Origin: Ignavibacteriota bacterium
GTDB lineage: Bacteria > Bacteroidota > Ignavibacteria > Tepidaquicellales > OLB5
Length of the DNA stretch: 42,745 nucleotides
Direction of reading: 5' to 3'
Assembly (NCBI GenBank): GCA_003820375.1
Contig: RPQH01000034.1
Coordinates: 1-42,745, forward strand
Shown here: positions 33,836-42,417 of the stretch, piece after piece
Numbering within the stretch: position 1 is the first letter of the stretch
How the letters are laid out: each line of letters begins with the position of its first letter
Program-made: the position numbers and the translations under genes
The notes under the pieces: generated by a model
Told to the model about the DNA's origin: nothing
Databases searched by the model: none
Seen by the model: the letters and a program-made list of their open reading frames with translations, nothing else

Positions 33836-34193
33836 ATTTCAGTTCATGTCCTCACCCCTGAATGATTTCGGATTGCCAATTGCGGATTGAAAAGCTTATA
33901 CCGGCTCATCAAATTTAATAGCCTCAACACAAAGTTCACAAAGAAAACAAAGTGCACAAAGTCCTGCTTTTTATATTTTTATTGTATTTCTTTGTGTTCT
34001 TTGTATCCTTTGTGAACTTTGTGTTAAGGCTATAATCCATTCAAACTTGGATAATCTGTTTAATATGTGATTTTATAGTGAAAATATTTTAACTTTTCGT
34101 TCTCATCTTAGTATTTTATAGTGCAAGCTTTTCAATCCGCAATTGGCAATCCGAAATCCGAAATCATTCAGGGGTGAGGACATGAACTGAAAT
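33836..34193. repeat. 62-bp inverted repeat with 228-bp centre
   Basis: The left arm 33836-33897 (starting ATTTCAGTTCATGTCCTCAC) is repeated in reverse at 34125-34193. The right arm is seven bases longer because CCGAAAT is duplicated (CCGAAATCCGAAATCATTC). The arms are otherwise essentially identical, which in non-coding DNA implies a recent origin or active correction. Confidence 0.85.
33919..34032. repeat. 43-bp inverted repeat nested at the centre
   Basis: The left arm 33919-33961 (contains ACACAAAGTTCACAAAG) pairs with the right arm 33990-34032 (contains CTTTGTGAACTTTGTGTTAA) with a 28-base loop and five or so mismatches. It lies inside the larger inverted repeat and is itself made of degenerate ACAAAG units. 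Confidence 0.8.
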
Positions 34194-34280
34194 TAATAAA
34201 AAAACAAAATTGCTTCCCGATTATTATACTTTTGCGTAAGGTGACTTTTAAATCACAGGTTAATCAAAATTGTCCTTTTA

Positions 34281-34609
34281 TAGAATGATAATTAATTGAG
34301 CGTTAATCATGCAAGAAACAAAGATGGAATCTCCTCATCTTAACTTTATGCCTTTGAGAGTAAACAGAGTTATCGCAGAATCTTGAGATTAATTATTATG
34401 CATTTTAAATATCCGTATATTATTATAATTCATCAAATTTCAAGTGTTATGGCAAAGATTGACGGATAATTGAAGTATGCAAGGGGTAATGGAGTAGTTT
34501 AAATCCGGGTGGCTTATCAAGATTATTCCAGAATTGAAAATATATTTATTGACACAATTACCCCTTGTCATTTATCCATTTCGAATCTCCTTACTGTTAA
34601 CTTAACGCC
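34281..34609 (-). repeat. Direct-repeat/hairpin element, copy 2 (minus orientation)
   Basis: The 329 bp match the reverse complement of 42418-42745, with near-identity at 34281-34375 and 34475-34609 and a diverged middle (about 34376-34474). The hairpin arms are CAAGGGGTAA (34480-34489) and TTACCCCTTG (34558-34567); the ends read AAGATGGAATCTCCTC and TTAACTTAACGCC. It is inverted relative to copy 1, so the two copies frame the nested palindromes. Confidence 0.85.
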
Positions 34610-35263
34610 TGTGCCAGGAAGGAAAATCAGAGTTGGGGTCAAAACAGTGCTGAGATGGGTTCAAGTTGTGCCGGAGTTGGGTTCAAGTTGGTATCAAGTT
34701 GGGTTATCGTTTTTGGAAAACAGGGGTTAAGTCATTGCAGGATAAGCAGATAACGCCGTCAGAGATGTGAGATTTTTGATTTAAGATTTGCGATTTTGAG
34801 CCGGAATCACAACATTTTCATCAAAAAAAAACTTCACTATATCATTAACTAATATCGCTATGGGAAAAATCCGGTAGCAAATATTTGTCGCTGATGTTGG
34901 AGAGTTAAAGTAATACTTGAAGCTTCTTACGGCTCATTTCAGGACACACCCCGTCCTCCGATATCCGCTAACGCTCCATCGGAGTCCACCCCTCTCGAGA
35001 AGGGAATCCTTTGATTTTTAAGCTCTAAATCCCCCTCTCCTCCCAGGAGAGGGGAAAGGAGTGAGGTTTTTTCACCAAAAACTTGACAATGAGCTAACAC
35101 TATATTAAATTATACTGATGATGCTTATTCATTAATATTGAGCATTAATAACGTTCTTTGATAATTTAGGGATGAACATAATCATGTCGTAATATTGTCT
35201 AAAAATGCTGCTCACGGATTTGGTTAGATTTTGGATGATTGAAAAAAATATGTATTGAAAAAT
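34609..35263 (+). repeat. Composite intergenic repeat, copy B
   Basis: Same orientation and order of blocks as 12908-13582: GTCAAAACAGTGCT, GTTGGTATCAA, CGTTTTTGGAAAACAGGGGT, AACTTCACTATATC, TTGGAGAGTTAAAG, CTTGACAATGA, CACTATATTAAATTATA, CGTTCTTTGATAATTT and CACGGATTTGGTTAGATTTT. It abuts copy 2 of the direct-repeat element directly. The blocks near 34760-34830 differ entirely from copy A. Confidence 0.85.
34941..35066. repeat. Two palindromic elements nested in copy B
   Basis: The first (34941-35009) begins GGACACACCCCGTC, ends ACCCCTCTCGAGAAGGGAAT, and shares both ends in reverse with the in-gene element at 4249-4296; its middle has CTCCGAT and ATCGGAG arms. The second (35031-35066) has CCCCTCTCCT (35032-35041) and AGGAGAGGGG (35045-35054), loop CCC. 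They sit where copy A holds a different palindrome. Confidence 0.7.
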
Positions 35264-35376
35264 TCCTATAAAGATATTTGTCCATAATTTTGTAAAAATT
35301 GCTTAAAAAGAATATTTAGGATATTATTATTTTTATATAAAATAATAGCAATAAAAGACAATACTCCAATTCAGTA

Positions 35377-37404
35377 TTACTTAATCAAAACCAATTTTAT
35401 AGTGCTGTTATAATTTTCCGATTCTATTCTGCAGAGATACAACCCGCTTGGAAACACAGACGCATCCCAGATGTATTCATAGCTTCCGGCATTTATATGG
35501 TCATTGTAAACCTTTTGTACTTCTTTTCCATTTACATCATAAATAGTAATATTGATAAGTGTATTTTCAGGTATATCAAAATCTATTTTCGTGACAGGAT
35601 TGAACGGATTAGGATAGTTTTGTTTCAATGAATAAACTTCAGGTATTTTGTTAGAAATCGTACTTATACCAATAGACTGATTGGTTATTACCAATGCTCC
35701 TTCGGTTAATTTAGAGCTGACAACAAAATCCGGTCCATCAATTTGATTGTTGTTATTATTATCATACCATAAAGCCGTTAAGAGATCATATGTTCCGGGT
35801 TGTGCAGAGCATGGGATGGTAAATAACCTGTTGTAGTTTCCTGTTCCCTGGTTAATAGTTAACTTGATATCATGAGGCGGGTTTGAAATCCAATTTGTAG
35901 TACCGGTTGGTGCAATTGAAGCCCCAAGCATCAGCGGGGCAGAATTATTTGCTGTTACATTATATGTAACGGTAAATGTTGAACAGGGATTAGCAGTTGA
36001 TGGTACTGCAGAAGATGAATTTACTGTTGCAGTTGTTCCCTGTGTTATACTCCAGTTAAAAGGAGAGACAGAATAATAATGAGTCAGTATTTCCGTCCAG
36101 TTCTTTATGCCGAATGTATGTGAAGCTCCCATTGAACACGGGCTTGATGCTGTTACAAATGTTCCTGTTGCCCACCTGACAGTGCCCCATTGGCATAGTC
36201 CCCTGCCGTGTCCGTTAGGCGTTTTGTTCATACAAACAGGGTCATAAATACATGGCCATGCAGAGCCCGTACCTGAATACCCATTACCGCATCCTTTGTT
36301 ATTGTTTTCTGCGGAGTATTCGGATCTTACAACTCCGTTGTTGTTCGTTAGTATATACCTGTAAGTATTATTTACAGCATTATTTGTATTTGTCGAAGTT
36401 ACACTGCCGAGATACTGGCAGTATGTATTATCACATATATCATATAATGACGGATTAATAGGATTATAAACATAATACACTCCGTATGTTCTGACAGCCA
36501 CGGCACAAGCCTGTAAAGAATTCATTCCGCCGGTTAGGTTGCCCCAGCATGAATAAATTTCGGCAGGCAATACATATTTGCAGTAAGTTTCCACGGTGAA
36601 AACCTCGGCATATGTGCAGCTTGTGCCCGTGCAGTTCCTTCCAACCCTGATATTAACAGGTAACACAAAACCTGAATTTACAAATGGTGAATAAGGGTTT
36701 GCGGGATTGGTGCATTCGGTACAATTATTTATATCATCTTTTTTATTGTTATGTATTGTACTTCCGTTTCTTAATCTTACGGTAAAAATAAAATCTGTGC
36801 CGGGTGTAATTTCAAAATCATTGTATTCCTCCGTTGTATAACCCGGTTTTTCAAAACGGATATCAGCTTTACATTTAATATCGCATGCTGACGGAAGAAA
36901 AAGCTCGAAGTAACCTTTAGAATTTGTAACTGCAGACAGATTGGTCTTTACATCTTTTATTACAACTGAATTTAAAGGATTGCCGGTAACCTTATCAACA
37001 ACATATCCTAACAGCAAAGTGGATTTATCATTTACAATTTGTTTAATGCGGTTTGAGCTTAACAAAGGGTCTTTATCAACCGGGTCAAGAAATATATCGT
37101 AACTGATATCATTCTTATCTAAGATAAAATAAGTCTCACAGGATGAGTACCCTTTCTTAATGATTGAGAGTGAGTATTCTCCCTGCCTGAATGATAATGA
37201 AAGAGTATTGCTGTTAATTTTATAGCTTAATGAATTATCCCTGTTATCTTTAGTAGCAATAAATAAATTATCAGGTGTTAACGGGTACCCGTTTTCACTT
37301 GAAAAAACTTTTATATGAACATTAAAATTGTTTTGCGGATAAACAGAACTTCCAATGAATAATAAAAATATCAGTAAAACTTCAAGTTTGATTTTTGTAT
37401 TCAT
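35377..37404 (-). CDS. Secreted SpoIID/LytB-domain protein with carboxypeptidase-regulatory-like and T9SS sorting domains
   Basis: The 675-residue product has a signal peptide (about 1-23, ending SSVYPQ). A PEGA-like N-terminal part (25-120) is followed by a CarboxypepD_reg-like domain (LLGYVVDKVTGNPLNSVVI, about 148-215). A SpoIID-like domain spans about 255-440: FTVETYCKYVLPAEIYSCWG, LQACAVAVRTYGVYYV and NGHGRGLCQWGTVRWA; SpoIID proteins are lytic transglycosylases acting on peptidoglycan strands lacking stem peptides. A CARDB-like domain (about 455-575) precedes a diverged T9SS domain (LKQNYPNPFNPVTKI, YDVNGKEVQKVYND, FPSGLYLCRIE). Export by T9SS suggests it targets other cells' walls or has lost enzymatic function. 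The catalytic Glu in LPAEIYS is present. Confidence 0.85.
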   Translation of the reverse strand: MNTKIKLEVLLIFLLFIGSSVYPQNNFNVHIKVFSSENGYPLTPDNLFIATKDNRDNSLSYKINSNTLSLSFRQGEYSLSIIKKGYSSCETYFILDKNDISYDIFLDPVDKDPLLSSNRIKQIVNDKSTLLLGYVVDKVTGNPLNSVVIKDVKTNLSAVTNSKGYFELFLPSACDIKCKADIRFEKPGYTTEEYNDFEITPGTDFIFTVRLRNGSTIHNNKKDDINNCTECTNPANPYSPFVNSGFVLPVNIRVGRNCTGTSCTYAEVFTVETYCKYVLPAEIYSCWGNLTGGMNSLQACAVAVRTYGVYYVYNPINPSLYDICDNTYCQYLGSVTSTNTNNAVNNTYRYILTNNNGVVRSEYSAENNNKGCGNGYSGTGSAWPCIYDPVCMNKTPNGHGRGLCQWGTVRWATGTFVTASSPCSMGASHTFGIKNWTEILTHYYSVSPFNWSITQGTTATVNSSSAVPSTANPCSTFTVTYNVTANNSAPLMLGASIAPTGTTNWISNPPHDIKLTINQGTGNYNRLFTIPCSAQPGTYDLLTALWYDNNNNNQIDGPDFVVSSKLTEGALVITNQSIGISTISNKIPEVYSLKQNYPNPFNPVTKIDFDIPENTLINITIYDVNGKEVQKVYNDHINAGSYEYIWDASVFPSGLYLCRIESENYNSTIKLVLIK

Positions 37405-37553
37405 TTTTAATTATTTCATATATTATGAAAACAGATATTAAAACATATAAAGCGGTAAACTTTTTAACAATTCTAAACGGAATACAAAAATTAAGTAACG
37501 AATTATATTGCGATTACTTCCAAAAAACAGTAATTTTGAATATTCAAATTCAT

Positions 37554-37626
<73 letters not shown>

Positions 37627-37631
37627 CTATT

Positions 37632-37664
37632 ACGAGCAGGTTTAATTACCTGCTCGTTTTTTTT
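37632..37664 (+). terminator. Rho-independent terminator after tRNA-Ala
   Basis: ACGAGCAGGT (37632-37641) pairs perfectly with ACCTGCTCGT (37648-37657), loop TTAATT, then seven T. It starts five bases after the tRNA discriminator base. Confidence 0.92.
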
Positions 37665-37770
37665 AATCACATACAATTAATAATAACTCATTTCTAAATG
37701 TTTTTAATGAACAATTCTTTTTATCTTTAAATAATTGAAAATACTTTACTTGTAAATTAGACCTACTGCC

Positions 37771-40590
37771 ATGAAAATAATAGCCACAGTTTTCATCTTC
37801 ATAATATTATTCCCGCAATTCTTTCTTGCTCAGCAGAATGTATATTCTATCCTGGATTTTACTCTTTCATACCGCGGAATGACAAGGGAAGATGTAACTA
37901 TTCCAATCGATACATCCGATAGAGTTAATACAAATCAATGCAAGCTTATATTGCCAATCGTTTATAATGTAATGAGAGACCCGCTTTCCTCTATGCCGCT
38001 GCTTGATAATATTATGAATTATAAAAATCTGGAACTGATAGACCTTGTTTACCAAATGTTCCAGGATAATTATTACCACAAAGGCAGCAGATATGTAGAT
38101 AATCCTCCAAAATTTTCATCTGATATGCCAACATTTGCAGACAAAATAGCAAAGAAAATAAAGCAATCAAGAAATAATGAAGTTGAATTACTGAAAATAT
38201 TTTCTCAAGAGGATATTAAATTTTTACATGATAATTTATTTACACTTTTCACTAATTCACAACAAGATGCTCCCGAGAATTTTGATATTTATAAGCTAAA
38301 TAACGCTGAAGATTCATCAGCTATTATTACAAAGACCGTTCTTGATATTTTAAATAAGGTTAATAGAGAGAAGATATTTTTTAATTCTATATCCGATTTC
38401 TTTTATTATTACTGGTTGCAGGATATTATTATTTACAATAAGGAAAATCTATTTTCGCAATCAACTAATACTATGGATGAAAAGGATGTGCAGGGTGATG
38501 TTTTATATTACTATAACGAAAATGAAATTAAGATAGTAATAGGCGGAAAAGGCAAGAATAGGTATACCGGAAGATTTGATGTCATAATCGATATTGGCGG
38601 TGATGATGTGTATGATATCGACAGGGATGATAAATTCAAAGATAACTTCAATTGTATAATGGACCTTTCCGGAAATGATTATTACACAACAAACTCGAAA
38701 TTTGCCTTAGGTGCTGCAGTTTTTTCATCTGGATTTATATTCGATAAGGAAGGCGATGATACATATAAGGGAACCAGTGTCAATCTAGGTGCTGGTATTT
38801 GCGGATTAGGGTTGATATATGATGAAAATGGAAGTGACACTTACAGCGGCAACAGCTTTACAATCGGGGCAGGAGCGTTTGGTGTGGGAATGGTTGTGGA
38901 CAGAACCGGCAATGATTTCTATATAGCTAATACTTATTCACAGGGTTTTGCTATGACTGAAGGCATAGGCATAATGGTTGATAATAAAGGAAATGATACT
39001 TATACAACTAATCCGAATGTACTTGATATCGGCAGAACAAATGACCATTTCCTTTCAATGTGCCAGGGTTTTGGGTTTGGACTTCGTCCATATTATGCAG
39101 GCGGTATAGGCATGGTAGTTGACGGCGAAGGCAATGATAATTATTCAGCTGATATTTTCGGGCAGGGATGCTCTTACTGGTATTCGCTTGGAGTAGTTGT
39201 TGACAGCTCAGGCAATGACAGGTATAACTGCTATCATTATGCACATGGCTCGGGAATTCACTATTCTGTTGGTTTAATGAAGGATTATGAGGGATGGGAC
39301 TACTACCAGACTAACTGGGTATCTCAGGGATGTGGGCATGATTTTGGATTTGGATTCCTCTGGGATGTTAAAGGCAACGATAATTATTCATGTGCAGGAT
39401 TATCGCAGGGTGCAGGTAATGCTAATGGAATAGGTATTCTTATTGATGAAAGCGGCACTGACGGCTATCTTTCGAAAGATGGTAATACACAGGGCTATGG
39501 TACTCCAAGCCGCGATTATGGCGGAATTGGCGTTTTACTTGATATTTCAGGGAAAGATTATTATTCGAAACCGGGATTTGACAGCTTACTGGTTAATGCT
39601 TCAGTGTGGGGTGTCTTGAACGATTTCTATATTGATGACCTCTATCCCCCATCTCCCGAGCAGGAATTTAAGATTGATATAGATGTTACTAAATCATATA
39701 CAAAAGAAGAACTTTACATCTTCGCAAGAACACTTGAACCAAGGTTTTCCAAATGGGCAACTTATGGATTTAATAAATTGGTTGATGACAGTGTATATAC
39801 CTCAAACCTTATCTTTAATATGCTTGGCTCAGATGATATAAGGGATATTGTAGTTATCAGGAATTTTGTGCCTAGAATAGGATATACATTAAGTAACTTG
39901 CTTATAGATAAACTGGAGCAATATTCATCAGGGAGCTTGCAGTTAAACGTTGATGAAGCATCATTTGCAATCTACCTTGTTGGTGAAGCAAGGAACCCGG
40001 CTGCAAAGGAAATATTGCTAAAATTAACATATAATGATAAATCAAGGATTCGCTCCGCTTCTGTAAATGCTTTAGGTAAATTGAACTTAACGGAAAATGA
40101 TGCAGATTTTATCCAAAAGGTATCAAACAGGTTAGTAGAGCTTGCAACAGAACACCACCCGAAAAAGACATATAACAAGGATATTGCATTTGCGTTCAAA
40201 AAATTCAGAAATGAAAGCAGTATTCCGGCATTAATAAACTTAATGTCATATAATTATTTTGGGGCAAGGTTTATTGCAGCAGATGACCTTACTGAATATG
40301 GAGATGTTTATTATAATTATTTAAATAATGATTTAATTTCAAACATTTCCAATAATAAGCTTTGGTTCCAGTCATTTTTGAAATCATTGAACAATTTATC
40401 TGAGGATAAATTTAAAGCTGTGATTGAAAAGATATTACAGTTAAATATTGCACAGGATGAAGTGATTATATATAATATTATAGAAACCCTGAATACCAGG
40501 AGAAACAGCTCAAAAGACCCATTATTTCTGGATTGGATGGATGGAGTTAAAAGTAATCTCGAAAATAAAACGACTTTGAAAATACGCTGA
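37771..40590 (+). CDS. Large secreted repeat protein: DxxGxDxY repeats followed by HEAT-like repeats
   Basis: The 939-residue product has a signal peptide (MKIIATVFIFIILFPQFFLA). Residues 25-255 are mixed helical and unassigned. About residues 265-620 hold roughly 12 repeats of 25-35 residues, each with a turn such as IDIGGDDVYD, MDLSGNDYYT, FDKEGDDTYK, VDNKGNDTYT and LDISGKDYYS, alternating with glycine-rich GxGxGFGxG strands; this suggests a right-handed beta-solenoid with possible calcium-type Asp turns. Residues 640-930 are HEAT-like helical repeats (ILLKLTYNDKSRIRSASVNA, ALGKLN; SIPALINLMSYNYFGARFIA). It lacks a T9SS sorting domain and membrane anchor. The family is not recognised; an extracellular or periplasmic structural or binding role is inferred. 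Confidence 0.8.
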   Translation: MKIIATVFIFIILFPQFFLAQQNVYSILDFTLSYRGMTREDVTIPIDTSDRVNTNQCKLILPIVYNVMRDPLSSMPLLDNIMNYKNLELIDLVYQMFQDNYYHKGSRYVDNPPKFSSDMPTFADKIAKKIKQSRNNEVELLKIFSQEDIKFLHDNLFTLFTNSQQDAPENFDIYKLNNAEDSSAIITKTVLDILNKVNREKIFFNSISDFFYYYWLQDIIIYNKENLFSQSTNTMDEKDVQGDVLYYYNENEIKIVIGGKGKNRYTGRFDVIIDIGGDDVYDIDRDDKFKDNFNCIMDLSGNDYYTTNSKFALGAAVFSSGFIFDKEGDDTYKGTSVNLGAGICGLGLIYDENGSDTYSGNSFTIGAGAFGVGMVVDRTGNDFYIANTYSQGFAMTEGIGIMVDNKGNDTYTTNPNVLDIGRTNDHFLSMCQGFGFGLRPYYAGGIGMVVDGEGNDNYSADIFGQGCSYWYSLGVVVDSSGNDRYNCYHYAHGSGIHYSVGLMKDYEGWDYYQTNWVSQGCGHDFGFGFLWDVKGNDNYSCAGLSQGAGNANGIGILIDESGTDGYLSKDGNTQGYGTPSRDYGGIGVLLDISGKDYYSKPGFDSLLVNASVWGVLNDFYIDDLYPPSPEQEFKIDIDVTKSYTKEELYIFARTLEPRFSKWATYGFNKLVDDSVYTSNLIFNMLGSDDIRDIVVIRNFVPRIGYTLSNLLIDKLEQYSSGSLQLNVDEASFAIYLVGEARNPAAKEILLKLTYNDKSRIRSASVNALGKLNLTENDADFIQKVSNRLVELATEHHPKKTYNKDIAFAFKKFRNESSIPALINLMSYNYFGARFIAADDLTEYGDVYYNYLNNDLISNISNNKLWFQSFLKSLNNLSEDKFKAVIEKILQLNIAQDEVIIYNIIETLNTRRNSSKDPLFLDWMDGVKSNLENKTTLKIR

Positions 40591-40655
40591 AATCGAACAC
40601 TATGCAAAAATATAGTATATTCGCAATAAATATTTCTGCATTGCTGAGCATTTTA

Positions 40656-40671
40656 TGTTTCACATGAAACA
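40656..40671 (+). promoter_or_regulatory. parS-like sequence, one mismatch from the ParB consensus
   Basis: TGTTTCACATGAAACA differs from the widely conserved ParB-binding TGTTTCACGTGAAACA only at the ninth base. The mismatch breaks the central CACGTG, which is usually the most conserved part, so function is uncertain. No parA, parB or dnaA is in the window. Confidence 0.35.
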
Positions 40672-41138
40672 ATTGTGTAATTTTAGCGACATTCTTTTGC
40701 ACAAAATATACATTTGGGTAATGGTTGATGAATATCTATGATACTCATGTATATTTTGTAAATCCTGCATTTTTATGCGATATTTGCAGTTTTTCCTTCA
40801 AATCACAACACATCTTTTACCGTTAATTGCTTATATATAAATACGTTATGGACTTTACAGGAAATCGTGATAGTATTCAGTTGTATATTGATGTGATATT
40901 ACATTATTATACTCTAATAATAGTTAAATAATGATGTGTTTTAAGAATATCCGGTAACTTTTCGTATCTCCCGAATAGGATATTCTCTCCGCTGCTAAAA
41001 ATTACACTGCAGTTTAAAAATATTATTCGAAAGTAAAAAGCAATAATCGTGAGGATGAGACTAATAATAAATGGCGATACAATTGATGTAGTTTTTTGCT
41101 TAACGGATAAATTAATTTTGGGAGATTTTCTTACACTC

Positions 41139-41189
41139 GTTCTCAAGCTCTTCCCCGAGAAGGCGGAAAGGAGCTTCGTAATGAGGAAC
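41139..41189. repeat. Hairpin repeat element
   Basis: GTTCTCAAGCTC (41139-41150) and GAGCTTCGTAATGAGGAAC (41171-41189) are imperfect inverted copies; the right arm carries seven or so extra bases. The GC-rich middle CCCCGAGAAGGCGG contrasts with the surrounding AT-rich DNA. It resembles the other REP-like elements of the window in size. Confidence 0.5.
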
Positions 41190-41228
41190 AGCGGGGATGA
41201 CCATTTCTGACACTTTTACAAAGCAAAT

Positions 41229-42275
41229 TCAATTCTGCTTTTTAAATACTGCACTTGAATAAGTTTCCATTTTCTCATTTGATTCTGCAAATCTTTCTAT
41301 TGCATCTTTTATTGACATCATTGAATAAGAACATCCATCAAATACTTCTATTACTGTTTTCTCATTTTTTATTTCATCCATTCTTAGCTTAGTGGCCTTC
41401 ATACTATCAAGTGAAATAAATCCTTTCCTATTTAAAAAGTTTAAAGCATCATAAGAATACAACCTTACTGCCGGAATACTTGAATAAAGAAGTTTTTCAA
41501 TAATGAAGTAATTTTTCTGATAGATAAGATAACTAAATTCCACACGACCGGCAGGTGCATACCCGTTAACGGTGCATTCAAACCCATATACCCTTTTTAA
41601 TGTTGGGTTCATTAAATCTATTACAAATCGTTCCTGTAAACCGAAACGTCCGTGGCAGCGGCTATTTAATAATATCTGCCGGTAATAATTCTCAAATGAA
41701 TATACTTCGTTCATAAAAATTAAATCTGTTACCATTCCTCCATTATGGAAATTTGCAATAAAATTTGCACGTTTTAATGCGTTCTCTATTACATTTCCCG
41801 GTAGTTCCTTGTTTGGCCAGTAATGAACGGGATACTCGTCGTATGAAAAATAACTATCCGGAAGCTCCTCACCCGATGAAAAGTTATCGTTCTGATTAAA
41901 TGTTATCTGCACAATTTCATTTCTGAATTTTACATAGCATACATAAAAGTGCAGTTTATTTAGACTATGGGTAACCTGTACTAATTCATTGCCAAGGTCT
42001 GATATATTTCCAAATGGTTTTTTCTCTTCTTCTTTAAAGTCATCAATAGTTTTATGGGAATTCAGAATCGAATCAATTAGAACCCATCTATTCGAATCAG
42101 CAATTGTAATAACCCTATCCCTTATTTCATTTATTATTTTTACAGCTTCATAAATGTTTTCTTCATTATACAAAGAACCGTCTTTTTTTTGCTGTGAGAA
42201 TACTGTATTAGTTACTGCAGAAAAACAAAATAATAATGCAAGCGCAAACAATAGAAAGCTTTTCAGAAAGTTCAT
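41229..42275 (-). CDS. Hypothetical secreted protein
   Basis: The 348-residue product has a signal peptide (about 1-27, ending TVFSQ). The mature part is charged, with a helical start (EENIYEAVKIINEIRDRVIT) and a region that looks like a single alpha/beta domain: FYVCYVKFRNEIVQITFNQN, YPVHYWPNKELPGNVIENAL, RVEFSYLIYQKNYFIIEKLL. Two cysteines (CHGRFG and ECTVNG) may pair. No family, lipobox or sorting domain is recognised. Its downstream neighbour is the gene-free stretch 40591-41228 and its upstream region leads into a repeat, so context gives no clue. Confidence 0.7.
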   Translation of the reverse strand: MNFLKSFLLFALALLFCFSAVTNTVFSQQKKDGSLYNEENIYEAVKIINEIRDRVITIADSNRWVLIDSILNSHKTIDDFKEEEKKPFGNISDLGNELVQVTHSLNKLHFYVCYVKFRNEIVQITFNQNDNFSSGEELPDSYFSYDEYPVHYWPNKELPGNVIENALKRANFIANFHNGGMVTDLIFMNEVYSFENYYRQILLNSRCHGRFGLQERFVIDLMNPTLKRVYGFECTVNGYAPAGRVEFSYLIYQKNYFIIEKLLYSSIPAVRLYSYDALNFLNRKGFISLDSMKATKLRMDEIKNEKTVIEVFDGCSYSMMSIKDAIERFAESNEKMETYSSAVFKKQN

Positions 42276-42417
42276 TTAAATTTTTATAAGTTTATATAAA
42301 CTGACAAAGAATTTATTCAATGCAAGATAATATTTCTGAATATAATTTAATGTAACTAAATATATATCTATCAAAAACGATAGTTAAAAAATTAATAAGA
42401 GCCACTCTCCCTGCATA
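42276..42417. other. AT-rich upstream region of the secreted hypothetical
   Basis: This region lies between the start of the minus-strand gene and the repeat beginning at 42418. It presumably contains the gene's promoter, but I see no box I can defend. Confidence 0.4.

Larger units (their letters stand above)
33335..35376. other. Two-kilobase gene-free stretch filled with nested repeats
   Basis: No supportable gene lies here. From left to right it holds 200 bases of AT-rich DNA without visible structure (33335-33543), a REP-like palindrome (33544-33580), one copy of a direct-repeat/hairpin element (33581-33778), two nested inverted repeats (33836-34193), an inverted copy of the element (34281-34609), copy B of the composite repeat (34609-35263) and an AT-rich leader to the next gene's 3' end. 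Confidence 0.8.
40591..41228. other. Gene-free stretch with a parS-like site and a repeat hairpin
   Basis: This 638-base AT-rich stretch has no supportable gene. It holds a parS-like 16-mer (40656-40671) and a hairpin repeat (41139-41189). Between them (40672-41138) I see nothing definite. Confidence 0.6.

Noticed and set aside
33581..34609. CRISPR array
   Set aside because: Direct repeats are only two per element, spacing is irregular (about 130-250 bp) and arms are inverted; no cas genes are present.
34509..34730. 73-codon frame in repeat copies
   Set aside because: It spans the junction of two unrelated repeat elements and has no start signal.
33544..35263. Insertion sequence
   Set aside because: There are inverted repeats but no transposase frame or remnant on either strand.
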